Source: Lysobacterales bacterium (GTDB lineage: Bacteria; Pseudomonadota; Gammaproteobacteria; Xanthomonadales; SZUA-38). From it: DNA of 64,000 bases. The DNA lies in assembly GCA_028285525.1 (NCBI GenBank), contig JANQOZ010000122.1, positions 53,026 through 117,025 on the forward strand. The letters are read 5' to 3'. The notes beneath the pieces were generated by a model, which worked only from the letters and a program-made list of their open reading frames with translations, searched no databases and was not told where the DNA came from. Positions 10,118-18,884 of the stretch are shown one piece after another. The position numbers were made by a program, and so were the translations under genes. Every line of letters begins with the position of its first letter. The first letter of the stretch is position 1.

Positions 10118-11131
10118 ATGAGAGGCACGCAACGACTATTGCTGGCGGCGGTTTTTCTCTCAGGTGCGGCCGAGGCCCAGCACCCGATTATCGATGTGCA
10201 CGTGCACGCCAGCCTGCCCACGATGAACGGGCCGATCCCGTCGTCTATGTGTGTGCCGTTGGTGCCGTCACTGCCGGCGCCGACAACCGCCAAAGCCTGG
10301 CCCATGCAGCTGATGGGGGCGACTCGGAATCCGACCTGTGACGACCCGATACCCACACCCGAGACGCCCAGGAAGATGCTCAAGGCCGTGATCAAGGAGC
10401 TCGAGCGCAACAACGCGGTGGGCATCCTGAGCGGCCCGCCAGGGCTCGTCAACGAATGGAAAGCGGCGGCGCCTGACCGTTTCATCAAAAGCTTGCAGCT
10501 CAACGTGGTGCGTGACCCCTATTCGGCTGAGCAGGCCCGTGAGTTCTTCAAAGACGGCGGATTCCTCGTGCTGGGTGAGGTAAGCAACCAGTATGTGGGC
10601 GTGTCGCCGGAGAACGAGAAAATGATGCCTTACTGGGCGATGGCGGAGGAGATGAACATCCCAGTGCAGATCCACATGGGCAGCGGCCCCCCGGGTGCTG
10701 CGGCGCTTTACCCAGACTATCGGGTCGCCCACGGTAATCCGCTCCTGCTTGAGCCGGTGCTCGCCAAACATCCGGGGCTTCGAATCTCGATCATGCATAT
10801 GGCCGAGGGCTTTAACGATGAGCTGGTCATGATGCTCTGGACCTACCCGCAGCTCTATGTCGACATCGGCGGCATTATGTGGGGCAAGGGTACCAACTAC
10901 TTTTATGGCCAGCTTCGGGACCTCGTGAACGCCGGGTATGCCAACCGTCTGATGTTCGGCGCTGACGCCATGAACTGGCCGGGGCTGATCTCGAAATCCA
11001 TCGAGATCATGGATGGCGCTGACTTTCTAACTCCTGAGCAAAAGCAAGATATCTTCTTCAACAACGCGGTTCGGTTCTTTGGGCTTGATGAAAGGGACAT
11101 GCGTCGACGGGCCCTCGGCAACAGGCTTTGA
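10118..11131 (+). CDS. Exported amidohydrolase family 2 protein
   Basis: A 337-residue metal-dependent hydrolase of the amidohydrolase_2 type (TIM barrel). It begins with a Sec signal peptide ending AEA before Gln (cleavage near residue 22), which implies a periplasmic enzyme. The mature part opens with IIDVHVHA, whose H-x-H binds the catalytic metal. Later motifs expected for the family are QIHMGSG, IMHMAEG and MFGADAMNW, the last holding the conserved aspartate. Family members hydrolyse or decarboxylate varied cyclic substrates; the substrate here is not predictable. It is preceded by 174 nt without a visible intrinsic terminator and is followed by the convergent GerW/DUF2953 group. Confidence 0.85.
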   Translation: MRGTQRLLLAAVFLSGAAEAQHPIIDVHVHASLPTMNGPIPSSMCVPLVPSLPAPTTAKAWPMQLMGATRNPTCDDPIPTPETPRKMLKAVIKELERNNAVGILSGPPGLVNEWKAAAPDRFIKSLQLNVVRDPYSAEQAREFFKDGGFLVLGEVSNQYVGVSPENEKMMPYWAMAEEMNIPVQIHMGSGPPGAAALYPDYRVAHGNPLLLEPVLAKHPGLRISIMHMAEGFNDELVMMLWTYPQLYVDIGGIMWGKGTNYFYGQLRDLVNAGYANRLMFGADAMNWPGLISKSIEIMDGADFLTPEQKQDIFFNNAVRFFGLDERDMRRRALGNRL

Positions 11132-11163
11132 AAGGTCGCCGTGCTTGCTGATAGTTGGAGCGC

Positions 11164-11403
11164 CTACAAACGCTGGTGGCTGGACCAAAGCTCGGCTGGG
11201 AGCTCGTCAACTGCCAGCGGCTTTCCATGCAGATCCAGCGCTACGGAGCCGTCCGGATCCGTGATAATCACGGCGAGTGGCTCGGCTTTCCCAAGAACCT
11301 GATAGCAGGAACCCAGGCGCGTTGGCAGAACGGTCACCCCTTCAACAACGCTGATCTTCAGAACGGGGCTCTGGAATACGAGACTGATTCGGACATCATT
11401 CAT
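11164..11403 (-). CDS. Small hypothetical protein coupled to the DUF2953 gene
   Basis: A 79-residue protein starting at ATG 11403. The start overlaps the stop of the upstream gene as ATGA, the classic arrangement for translational coupling, which is the main reason to believe it. A longer in-frame start at 11430 exists but would overlap the DUF2953 gene by 31 nt. The sequence is not low-complexity and reads like a small folded protein (VLPTRLGSCYQVLG, AVIITDPDGSVALDL). No membrane segment or known motif is seen. It is the third member of a possible three-gene unit with the GerW-like and DUF2953 proteins. Function unknown. Confidence 0.5.
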   Translation of the reverse strand: MNDVRISLVFQSPVLKISVVEGVTVLPTRLGSCYQVLGKAEPLAVIITDPDGSVALDLHGKPLAVDELPAELWSSHQRL

Positions 11404-11984
11404 TGACGGCTTGTTCTCAGCGTCCGCCACACGGTCGGTGACACTATGAGCGTGGTGCAGGCGTAGAGCAGCTGAAGCGGTATGACTCGCACCTTGCCGC
11501 TGCCGTCCAGTTCGAACGTTTCATTTTCGAAATCCGGTTCAAGGCTTATGGTTGCGCTGTCAACGCCGGCCAGCACGCCCGAGACCGGCCCCAGCGCTGC
11601 CCAGAGCTGACCGGTATCAGCAGGGTCGCCGAGCCCCAGCCGCAAGCGCAGGGCCAGCTCCCGCTTGCGCAACGCCTGCCAGCAATCGGCGATAAAGCGA
11701 AGGATTCTCTGGCGAAAGGGTTTTTGTCGAATCGCGCCCAGGAAATCGAAGGAGCCGCTGGCTGCGTGATCGCCCTCAAGGCGGCTGGGATCAGTTTCAG
11801 CCTCCAATCGACTGAAATCCTGTGGCTTATCAGCGCCCAGACGAGCGCTGACGAGTCCAAAAGCCCACCTGAGCCGGATATCCTTCTCCCAGGTATCGCG
11901 CCACGAGACCCGGAACACGAGGTCGACAGGCAGCATCAGCAGCGCCAGCAAACTCAGAAGAATCAGCAGGGCAGCCGTCAGCAT
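11400..11984 (-). CDS. DUF2953-like membrane-anchored protein
   Basis: A 194-residue protein with one N-terminal membrane helix (residues 3-22, rich in Leu/Ala) followed by a soluble domain that opens with VFRVSWRDTWEKDIRLRWAFG. This matches the layout of DUF2953 proteins, which in Bacillus (YtfI) sit next to the GerW-family protein YtfJ. The same neighbour is present here, 16 nt upstream. The middle segment is charged, and later beta-rich segments (ATISLEPDFENETFELDGSG) are typical. The role in Gram-negative, non-sporulating bacteria is not known. The stop overlaps the start of a 79-aa gene. Confidence 0.7.
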   Translation of the reverse strand: MLTAALLILLSLLALLMLPVDLVFRVSWRDTWEKDIRLRWAFGLVSARLGADKPQDFSRLEAETDPSRLEGDHAASGSFDFLGAIRQKPFRQRILRFIADCWQALRKRELALRLRLGLGDPADTGQLWAALGPVSGVLAGVDSATISLEPDFENETFELDGSGKVRVIPLQLLYACTTLIVSPTVWRTLRTSRQ

Positions 11985-12000
11985 GGTTCAGGTCACAGGG

Positions 12001-12357
12001 TTACTCAGCCTTCCTGGCTTCTTTCGTCGACGCGACCTTGCCAATGGATTCAGCGACCTTCTCCAGCACCGACGTAGCCCCGGACTTGATGGGCTCAACC
12101 CGGACGCCGGCCTCGTTGATGATCACTACCGCCGCTGGCTTAACGCCGCCACCGCCGCCTGTGCCTCCGCCCTTGCCGCTGCCTTTGCTTTCATCGCGAC
12201 CTTCGCCGCCGCCGACACCAAAGCCAAAGCCCATATTGATGAGCGGTATCAGCGTGTTGCCGTCGATCGTGATGGGTTCACCGACACAGGTTTTGGAGTT
12301 GAGCATACGCTCGATTTCGCCTACCGCTTTGTCGAACAGGTTCTCAAGATTGTCCAT
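12001..12357 (-). CDS. GerW family protein (YtfJ-like)
   Basis: A 118-residue protein of the GerW/YtfJ family. Features visible are an N-terminal helix (LFDKAVGEIERMLN), the conserved strand GEPITIDGNTLIPLI, a glycine-rich loop (GFGFGVGGGEG, then a run of Gly around residues 60-72), and the second strand AAVVIINEAGVRVEPI. The family is named from spore germination in Bacillus but is widespread in bacteria that make no spores, where its function is unsettled. ATG at 12357 follows a GGGAGG ribosome site. It leads a probable three-gene transcript with the DUF2953 gene and a small protein, divergent from the ECF sigma operon. Confidence 0.85.
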   Translation of the reverse strand: MDNLENLFDKAVGEIERMLNSKTCVGEPITIDGNTLIPLINMGFGFGVGGGEGRDESKGSGKGGGTGGGGGVKPAAVVIINEAGVRVEPIKSGATSVLEKVAESIGKVASTKEARKAE

Positions 12358-12658
12358 TGCCGCCTCCCGAAGCTGGCCGGAGTATCGAGTTATCTTGGCC
12401 TTCAGGCTTGCTAGTGGTCTATACGGGCATCCCGAGTAAGTAGATCTCCGCGAACGATCAAAGAACGAACCCGCGCTCCGGCAGCAGATTCATAAAATGC
12501 ACCGGAAGAGGCCTCGAATCAGTCAAATTGCGAATTAGCCGAGACTTGCAAACCAGATCTTTGTCGCTGCGTCCAAATGCCAGTGGACTGTAGTGGACCA
12601 TTCGGAACTGATGCGATGATCGTTGTATCGCGCTTACAACACTCACACGGGAGACCGA
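12358..12658. other. Divergent intergenic region
   Basis: About 300 nt separate the GerW-like gene (leftward) and the ECF sigma gene (rightward), so promoters for both should lie here. ECF sigma factors often drive their own operon, but I could not identify a convincing -35/-10 pair or repeated element. No small gene with a believable ribosome site was seen. Confidence 0.4.
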
Positions 12659-13255
12659 GTGGCCAATTCAGATGAACAGGTGCTTTTGGGTCGCGCCAAA
12701 AACGGTGACCGACTCGCCCTGAAGGCCCTGGTGGAAAGGCATCAGAACGATGTCTTCTACCTCGCCCTGGGTTTGCTTGGCCAGCGTTCTGAAGCGGAGG
12801 ATGCAATGCAGGAAGTCATGATTAAGGCGATTAAGGCTCTGCCGCGATTTCGAGGTGACTCGGGCTTTGCAACCTGGCTGTACCGCATTACTCACAACAC
12901 CTGTCTTGACCATATTCGCCGTCAGCGTTGGAGCCAGGTGACCGAATCGATGGATGAAAACCCCGGCATGGCCGAACACTGGGCAACTCCGGATCCAGCC
13001 GATGATCCGGGACGGGTCACGGCGAGCGCTGAGTTGGGGCGTGAGCTGATGGCAGCAATGGACACACTCACGCCAGCGGAGCGAAGTGTATTTGTGCTGA
13101 GGCAGTTTCAAGAGCTGTCGACCCGCGAGACGGCTGAAGTGCTGTCGCGCGCCGAGGGATCAGTGAAAAACCTGCTGTTTCGCGCCATGCGGAAGCTCCG
13201 GGAGGCGATGGCGGAGTTCGACGATTCAACGGGTCACCGGGAGGCATCGCTATGA
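12659..13255 (+). CDS. ECF-type RNA polymerase sigma factor
   Basis: A sigma-70 factor with only regions 2 and 4. Region 2 includes QNDVFYLALGLLGQRSEAED and the DNA-melting stretch FRGDSGFATWLYRITHNTC. Region 4 has LTPAERSVFVLRQFQELSTR followed by a helix-turn-helix (AEVLSRAEGSVKNLLFRAM). I choose GTG at 12659 (198 aa) because GGGAG lies 5 nt upstream; a TTG at 12623 would add 12 unconserved residues without a ribosome site. The stop overlaps the ATG of the anti-sigma gene, so the two are translationally coupled. The operon continues with two HEAT-repeat exported proteins, pointing to an envelope-stress type regulon. Confidence 0.93.
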   Translation: MANSDEQVLLGRAKNGDRLALKALVERHQNDVFYLALGLLGQRSEAEDAMQEVMIKAIKALPRFRGDSGFATWLYRITHNTCLDHIRRQRWSQVTESMDENPGMAEHWATPDPADDPGRVTASAELGRELMAAMDTLTPAERSVFVLRQFQELSTRETAEVLSRAEGSVKNLLFRAMRKLREAMAEFDDSTGHREASL

Positions 13256-13995
13256 CGGCCTGCAAAGAGTGGGAAGCCGCGATCAGCGATCGAGTCATGG
13301 GCGACGTGGAAGGGCCCGAACAGGAGCAGTTTTCGCGCCACGTCGAAAGCTGCCCCGGCTGCAGCGCTGAGCTGGCTGCCCAAATGGCGTTCCAGGCCTC
13401 GCTCGTGCTCCCGACGAAACCGTTGCCCGGCGAGCTCAACGCGTGGCCGAAGGTCGCTCGCGAACTGGCGCCGCCTTCCCGGCGAAGTCGGTCAATGAGT
13501 TTTGGCATGGCGGGATTCCTCGCTGCGGCAATGCTGGTGCTGGGTGTCGGGCTTGGCGGGCTGATGGTCACCAGCGGCCCGGTGGATGGTCCGCGCCTCG
13601 CTGAGTCCACTGTGCCTGAAGAAGATCGTTATCTGACTTTCCTCGAGGAAGCCGCGCCGCTGCTTCTGGCGGTCGCCAATCGCGAAACTCCTGAGCTGGT
13701 GAGCGCCAGCTTTTTGGGGAGCGAGGCGCTGGCGGCAGAACAGCGAGCGGCCGAACGTTTGGCGGGTAACGCCCGTGATCTGATTGAACAACTTGAAGAA
13801 TCCGGTCGCGACCGCGAGGCGCAGCTGGTGGGTGAGCTGGAGCTGGTGTTCATCCAGGTTGCCAATTTATCTCGTCAGCAGGACGCCGGCGGCCTGCGGA
13901 TTTTGAAAGCGGCCATCGACAACCGGGGCCTGCTTTTTCAACTGACATTGGAAGAACTGAGACATCTGCCCGCACCGCGCGACGGTGGGGTCTAA
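13252..13995 (+). CDS. Zinc-finger anti-sigma factor
   Basis: A 247-residue membrane protein. The N-terminal 40 residues form a zf-HC2 anti-sigma domain with the His-x3-Cys-x2-Cys pattern (HVESCPGC) preceded by CKEWEAAISDRVMGD, expected to bind and restrain the sigma factor encoded just upstream (4-nt ATGA overlap). A membrane helix is visible near residues 84-105 (GMAGFLAAAMLVLGVGLGG). The remaining 140 residues are periplasmic, acidic and helical, with no catalytic motif, and could sense a signal or contact the exported HEAT proteins. The opposite arrangement (activator rather than inhibitor) cannot be excluded from sequence. Confidence 0.88.
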   Translation: MTACKEWEAAISDRVMGDVEGPEQEQFSRHVESCPGCSAELAAQMAFQASLVLPTKPLPGELNAWPKVARELAPPSRRSRSMSFGMAGFLAAAMLVLGVGLGGLMVTSGPVDGPRLAESTVPEEDRYLTFLEEAAPLLLAVANRETPELVSASFLGSEALAAEQRAAERLAGNARDLIEQLEESGRDREAQLVGELELVFIQVANLSRQQDAGGLRILKAAIDNRGLLFQLTLEELRHLPAPRDGGV

Positions 13996-14012
13996 ACCAA
14001 GGAACCAAAACT

Positions 14013-15113
14013 ATGAAAATTCGCACAATTGTCCAAGTGGTGAGCATGTGCTCGGGGCTGGTGGCGGCCGCAGGAGCCGCCCGCGCCCAGGCCGATTCAG
14101 ATAGTGCTGCCCGGGCATATCAGCAGGGCTACAACGAGGTGTTGGATCGGAAGTGGTCGGCGGCCCTGGCAACGTTCAGTTCACTGGTTGAGCAATATCC
14201 CGGTTCAGACTGGGCCGACGACGCAGAATTCTGGCGCTGCTACGCACGTGACGAGCTCGGGGAGGCGCCATCCGAGGTGTTTGCCTGCTACGACAACCAC
14301 CTGGCGAGCTATCGGCGCAGCGAGTGGAGCGACGACGCCAAACGCGCAATGGTGCGCCTGGCCCGACAGCTGGATGGGCAGGGCCAGAAAGAGTACTCCG
14401 AGCGAGTACGCCGTTTTGGGCGTAGCGACGACGATAACCGGATGCTGCAGGTTTTGGCTGAGCTCGGTGAAATCGGTGATGAGCGCTCGCTGGAGGTGAT
14501 CATCCAGCATCTGGACGCCACGAAAGACGAACAGCTGCGCGCACGTATTACCGACGTCCTGGAGGATATCGAGCTTCCGGCGGCTACTGAGAAGCTCCGC
14601 AGTCTGGTTTTTGATGACCCGTCGATTAAGGTTCAGCGCACGGCGCTCCATGCGTTGACTCATCATGACTATGCGGACGTAACGCCTACGCTGATGACGG
14701 TCCTGGAAGACCAGGGTCGCGACCCTGAACTTCGCTCAGACGCCCTGGAATACCTGGTTGAGCTTGAGCCTGCGGGTCTGATCGATCTGCTGACAGAGGC
14801 AATTAGAGGAACGGATGATCGGCTGGCCATGACTGCAATCGATGAGCTGGGCGATCGTGAAGACAGGCAGGCCTTGAATGTCCTGGTTGCTTTGCTGGGC
14901 GAAGTGCCGCATCAGCGAAGACGGCTGGTCATTGTTGAGGAAATGGAAGACTTTGAAATGCCTGAGGCGGCCTCGGCACTGCTGTCAGTAGCGCAGAGCG
15001 ACCCGGATCCGAGGGTGCGGCGGGCGGCAACCGAGTCGCTGGGCGACATGGAGACGCCCGCCGCCCGTGAAGCGCTGATCGAGCTGCTGCAGGATATGGG
15101 AACCGGGCAGTGA
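14013..15113 (+). CDS. Exported TPR/HEAT-repeat protein
   Basis: A 366-residue protein with a Sec signal peptide (residues 1-27, ending AARAQA). Residues 30-115 form tetratricopeptide-like helices (AYQQGYNEVLDRKWSAALAT, later WADDAEFWRCYARDEL) resembling YbgF/BamD-type periplasmic repeats. From about residue 145 there are roughly six HEAT-like repeats with the usual D-x-R-x-R-x-x-A pattern (for example DPDPRVRRAATESLGDM). Such scaffolds bind proteins. It starts 17 nt after the anti-sigma gene and overlaps the next gene by 4 nt, so it belongs to the ECF operon and may relay the envelope signal or be its target. Confidence 0.85.
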   Translation: MKIRTIVQVVSMCSGLVAAAGAARAQADSDSAARAYQQGYNEVLDRKWSAALATFSSLVEQYPGSDWADDAEFWRCYARDELGEAPSEVFACYDNHLASYRRSEWSDDAKRAMVRLARQLDGQGQKEYSERVRRFGRSDDDNRMLQVLAELGEIGDERSLEVIIQHLDATKDEQLRARITDVLEDIELPAATEKLRSLVFDDPSIKVQRTALHALTHHDYADVTPTLMTVLEDQGRDPELRSDALEYLVELEPAGLIDLLTEAIRGTDDRLAMTAIDELGDREDRQALNVLVALLGEVPHQRRRLVIVEEMEDFEMPEAASALLSVAQSDPDPRVRRAATESLGDMETPAAREALIELLQDMGTGQ

Positions 15114-16012
15114 GCCGTCCAGCTATCGCAGTGGTAGGTTGGCTGGCCATCACGCTGGCGGTGTCGACCAGCGCTGTCGGCGTGGAGCGCATCGAGTCAG
15201 GATCGTTTGCCGAGCGCTGGGATAAGGCGAGCACCGCGATTCGCGCCGACGAAAGCTGGATCGGCTGGTCTGTCGATCGCTGGGCAGACCCAAACGGCTA
15301 CAGCTACGCCGGCGGCTGGAACTTTGGCGGTAGTCGATTCGCACTGAAGGGCCGTCCTTTGAGTAGCCTTCTTACCGCGGAGGACGCTCAGGCGGCGGCG
15401 TTTTCCGGGCCGCCGCCGTACGCTGGTTGGGAGCGAAGGCCGATCGCCATTTTGCTTCGCACCTCGTCCGATGGTGTGGTGACCAGAGTCATCAACAGCG
15501 ACTTCCAGGTTCCGATCAACCTGCGAGGCCAGCCGCTGAGCTGGCTTGGTCGCCAGAATCCTGAAGACAGCATTGCTTTGCTTGTCGATCTGCTGGCGGG
15601 CGGAAACGGGAAAGCGCGCCCGAGAGTGCGTGAATCGCTGATACGGGCCATTGCGCGACACAGCCATCCGACCGCATTCGAAGTGCTCGAAGGCTTTGTG
15701 AAGACGTTGGAAGACCCAGAGTTGCGCGAGGCGGCAACGGAAGGTCTCTCGTGGCAGGATCACCCGAGGGCGTTGGACGTTCTTCTAACGCTCATCGACG
15801 ACGATCCTGCCTGGAAAGTACGGCGAGCGGCCGTAGAGGCACTGGGTGAGCTTCCGGAGACGCAGGGGCTGCCCGCCCTGGCAAAAATTGCGCATACCCA
15901 TAACGATCGCGATCTGGGTGAGGAGGCGATCGAAACGCTGGGCAGCCTCGGGCGAAGACAGCCTCGTGCAAGAGAGGCACTGGTCCGGATTCTCACGTTT
16001 CACGAGACATAG
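15110..16012 (+). CDS. Exported HEAT-repeat protein
   Basis: A 300-residue protein beginning with GTG at 15110 inside the stop of the preceding gene (GTGA overlap). A short Sec signal (residues 1-25, WLAITLAVSTSAVG) is followed by about 110 residues without repeats, including WIGWSVDRWADPNGYSYAGG, then four to five HEAT repeats to the C-terminus (DPAWKVRRAAVEALGELPE). The paired HEAT genes with an ECF sigma/anti-sigma pair suggest a periplasmic signalling complex. No enzyme motif is seen. It ends just before the convergent molybdenum hydroxylase gene. Confidence 0.83.
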   Translation: MSRPAIAVVGWLAITLAVSTSAVGVERIESGSFAERWDKASTAIRADESWIGWSVDRWADPNGYSYAGGWNFGGSRFALKGRPLSSLLTAEDAQAAAFSGPPPYAGWERRPIAILLRTSSDGVVTRVINSDFQVPINLRGQPLSWLGRQNPEDSIALLVDLLAGGNGKARPRVRESLIRAIARHSHPTAFEVLEGFVKTLEDPELREAATEGLSWQDHPRALDVLLTLIDDDPAWKVRRAAVEALGELPETQGLPALAKIAHTHNDRDLGEEAIETLGSLGRRQPRAREALVRILTFHET

Positions 16013-16023
16013 GGAGCGGCTGG

Positions 16024-18228
16024 CTAGCTGAACCCTCCGCTGTCAGGGAGCCTGACTGGTAGGCTCCTCACGCGGATGCCGCTGGCGGCATAGATGGCGT
16101 TGGCCAGGGCGGGCGCCACGACCGGCGTGCCGGGTTCGCCCGCACCGCCCGGCGCGTGGCCGCTGTTGACGATGTGCGTTTCGATAATGGGCGTCTCGCT
16201 GATGCGCAGCATCGGGTAGTCGTGAAAGTTGCTCTCCTTGACTGCGCCGTTCTGAATGTTGATCTCGCCATAGAGTGCTGCGGTCAATCCAAAGATGATG
16301 CCCGACTCCATCTGCGAGGTCAGTCCGTCAGGATTGATGGCCAGGCCGGGATCGACGGCGCAGACGATCCGCTTGACCGAAACCTGATCGCTTTCGATGA
16401 GCACATCGACCACCAGCGCAACGTGTGTGCCGAAGGACTCCTGTAGCGCGATGCCGCGGCCTTCGCCGGGACCGGTCGGTTCATACCAGCCGGCCTTTTC
16501 GGCGGCGGTTTCCAAAACGATGCGCTGACGTTCCGCGTCCTTGAGCAGGTCGCGGCGGAACTCAAACGGATCGCGGTTGGCGGCGACAGCCAGTTCGTCG
16601 ATAAATGATTCGGTGAAGAAACCCTGCTGCGAGTGGTCGACGCTTCGCCAGGGCCCAAACGGGACGTGAGTGACACTCTCCACGTCGTAAATCCCAAGGT
16701 TAGGAATCGCGTAGGGAATCAGCGCGGCGTCCGGCGGATGGCGCTTTTGCACGTAGTGATTTTGCCAAGCCGTAGGGTTGCCGTTGGCGTCAAGCGCACC
16801 AACAAAACGGCTGGTGACCGCCGGGCGATACCGGTCCTGGCGAATGTCTTCTTCCCGGGACCAGATCAGCTTGACCGGCGCACCGACTTCCCGCGAGAGC
16901 CTGGCTGCCTGAATCGCCACGCCGGCTTCGGAGCGGCGACCAAAACCGCCACCCATATAGAAATTGGTTAAGCGAACCTGGTCATCGGACATCTCCATGG
17001 CTTCCGCCACGTCCGCCTGGTAGCCGAGCGGGTTCTGGGTGCCGGTCCAGACTTCCAGCAGATCTTCTGTGTAACGGGCCGTCGCGTTCAGCGGCTCCAT
17101 GGTCGCATGCGCCAGGAAGGGCACCTGGTACGTGGCCTCTATGACCGTTTCTGCCGATTCAATTGCCCCGGCTTCGTCGCCGAGCTTCTTATGCTTTTTG
17201 GCGTCGTCCTCGACAATGGCCGTCGAGATGTCTCGATCATACTGCGCAAATATGTCGCTGGTATTGATCCCGTCCGCGTCGGTGGACTCCCACTGGGTTT
17301 TGACCTTTCCGAGACCCTGTTTTGCCGTCCAGTAGCCGTCAGCAACGACCGCAACCGCGTCACCGAGATTCACCACCGCGCGTACGCCTGGCATCTGCAG
17401 CGCTTCCTTGTCATCGATGCTCGCTACGTTGCTGCCGAAAACCGGGCTTTGCTGGAGAGTTGCGTAAAGCAAACCCTCAACGTGAGCGTCGATGCCAAAC
17501 TGGGCGCTGCCGTTGGTCTTTTCAGGTACATCGAACCTCGGCATGGACCGGCCCATGAGTGTGAACTCGTCGGGGCTCTTGAGTTTTGGCGCCACGGGCG
17601 GCTTGATCTTGGCGGCGGCCGCCGCGAAGTCCGCATAGGGCGCGCGCTGGCTGTCGCTGATGATGTAGCCTGCCTCGGTCCGCAGTGCGTTAATCGGCGT
17701 GTTCCACGCGCTGGACGCCGCCTGAAGCAGCATCTCCCGCGCTGCGGCGCCGGCGACGCGCATACCAAACTGCCCGGTTGAGCGAACGCTGGTGCTGCCG
17801 CCGGTAATCTGCAGGTTGAACAGTTGGGTCACCTCCAGGAGGGCGCCGTCGACGGTCGGCAGCAGCACCGGAGGAATCTCGGCCGCACCAATCAGAAAAC
17901 CCTTGGCCAGAATATGGTTGGCGTATTCCTTGTGAGGCGGCGCTTCCTCGACTCTGATCTGCGACCAGTCAGCATCCAGTTCATCGCCCAGCATCTGGGC
18001 TAGAGCAGTTTGGGCGCCTTGGCCCATCTCGGAGTGTGGAACAATGGCCGTGACGCTGTTATCCGGGGCGATCTTTACCCAAAGGTTGAGCAACTCCTCG
18101 CCGTCGCTGGTCATCATGTCTGCCATCTCGGGCGCCCTGTGTCCGGGCCGCACCGCAACACCCAGCACCAGCACCCCGCCGGTCGCCAAGCCGGCGCCAA
18201 TAAAGCCTCTGCGAGTCCATTTGTTCAT
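16024..18228 (-). CDS. Molybdopterin-binding hydroxylase large subunit (isoquinoline 1-oxidoreductase beta-like)
   Basis: A 734-residue protein of the xanthine dehydrogenase family, type with separate small [2Fe-2S] and large molybdenum subunits. It has a twin-arginine signal ([11 protein letters not shown]), so it is exported folded, with its cofactor, to the periplasm. The family motifs are present: [53 protein letters not shown] and [20 protein letters not shown] near the end (glycine-rich molybdopterin contacts and catalytic Glu). Members hydroxylate N-heterocycles or aldehydes; the substrate is unknown. The start overlaps the stop of the small-subunit gene (ATGA). No FAD subunit is encoded nearby, so electrons probably leave to a cytochrome. 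Confidence 0.92.
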   Translation of the reverse strand: MNKWTRRGFIGAGLATGGVLVLGVAVRPGHRAPEMADMMTSDGEELLNLWVKIAPDNSVTAIVPHSEMGQGAQTALAQMLGDELDADWSQIRVEEAPPHKEYANHILAKGFLIGAAEIPPVLLPTVDGALLEVTQLFNLQITGGSTSVRSTGQFGMRVAGAAAREMLLQAASSAWNTPINALRTEAGYIISDSQRAPYADFAAAAAKIKPPVAPKLKSPDEFTLMGRSMPRFDVPEKTNGSAQFGIDAHVEGLLYATLQQSPVFGSNVASIDDKEALQMPGVRAVVNLGDAVAVVADGYWTAKQGLGKVKTQWESTDADGINTSDIFAQYDRDISTAIVEDDAKKHKKLGDEAGAIESAETVIEATYQVPFLAHATMEPLNATARYTEDLLEVWTGTQNPLGYQADVAEAMEMSDDQVRLTNFYMGGGFGRRSEAGVAIQAARLSREVGAPVKLIWSREEDIRQDRYRPAVTSRFVGALDANGNPTAWQNHYVQKRHPPDAALIPYAIPNLGIYDVESVTHVPFGPWRSVDHSQQGFFTESFIDELAVAANRDPFEFRRDLLKDAERQRIVLETAAEKAGWYEPTGPGEGRGIALQESFGTHVALVVDVLIESDQVSVKRIVCAVDPGLAINPDGLTSQMESGIIFGLTAALYGEINIQNGAVKESNFHDYPMLRISETPIIETHIVNSGHAPGGAGEPGTPVVAPALANAIYAASGIRVRSLPVRLPDSGGFS

Positions 18229-18722
18229 GCCGATTCATCCGTTGAGGGGGCGGCCTTCTCATCGACCATGGCGCTCGCCGCGCGACGAATCGCCCGTCGA
18301 ATACGCGGGTAGGTACCGCAGCGGCAGATGTTGCCTTGCATGGCGGCATCGATCGCCGCGTCGTCAGGGGTCGGGTTGCTGTCCAGGAGAGCCATCGCCG
18401 ACATGAGCTGGCCCGACTGGCAGTAGCCACACTGCGGCACCTGGTCGTCGATCCAGGCCTGCTGAAGCGGGTGCAACTGTCCATCAGGACCCGCCATGGC
18501 CTCGATGGTGGTGATCTCCTGGCCAGCGGCGGCGGAGATTGGCACGCTGCAGGAGCGTATCGGCGCGCCGCCAAGGTGCACCGTACACGCACCGCACTGC
18601 GCAACGCCGCAACCAAACTTGGTGCCCGTAAGGCCAAACTGCTCTCGCAAAACCCACAGGATGGGGGTAGCCGGGTCGACGTCGGTCTGCTGCTGCTGGC
18701 CGTTGACTGTGAAACTCAGCAT
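18225..18722 (-). CDS. [2Fe-2S] small subunit of molybdenum hydroxylase
   Basis: A 165-residue protein with the two 2Fe-2S centres of this family: an N-terminal plant-ferredoxin type ([20 protein letters not shown], plus Cys near residue 59) and a C-terminal helical type ([13 protein letters not shown], then [15 protein letters not shown]). It transfers electrons from the molybdenum site of the large subunit encoded next. ATG at 18722 is preceded by GGAG. It has no signal peptide of its own; family members travel with the Tat-targeted large subunit. The C-terminal 20 residues are acidic and variable. Confidence 0.93.
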   Translation of the reverse strand: MLSFTVNGQQQQTDVDPATPILWVLREQFGLTGTKFGCGVAQCGACTVHLGGAPIRSCSVPISAAAGQEITTIEAMAGPDGQLHPLQQAWIDDQVPQCGYCQSGQLMSAMALLDSNPTPDDAAIDAAMQGNICRCGTYPRIRRAIRRAASAMVDEKAAPSTDESA

Positions 18723-18884
18723 GGACTACTCCGTGAAGCCGCATTTGTCCCGAAGCAACATAGCATTCAACGACGGAGTCGTCTGCCCAAGACGGAGGCA
18801 GGACCTAGTGGGATTCTTCAGGGGTGGCGAGACCCCTCTGTTTTTACTCCAGGCTTTTGTCGTGGTTGCAGCGCCTCTTGCCCG

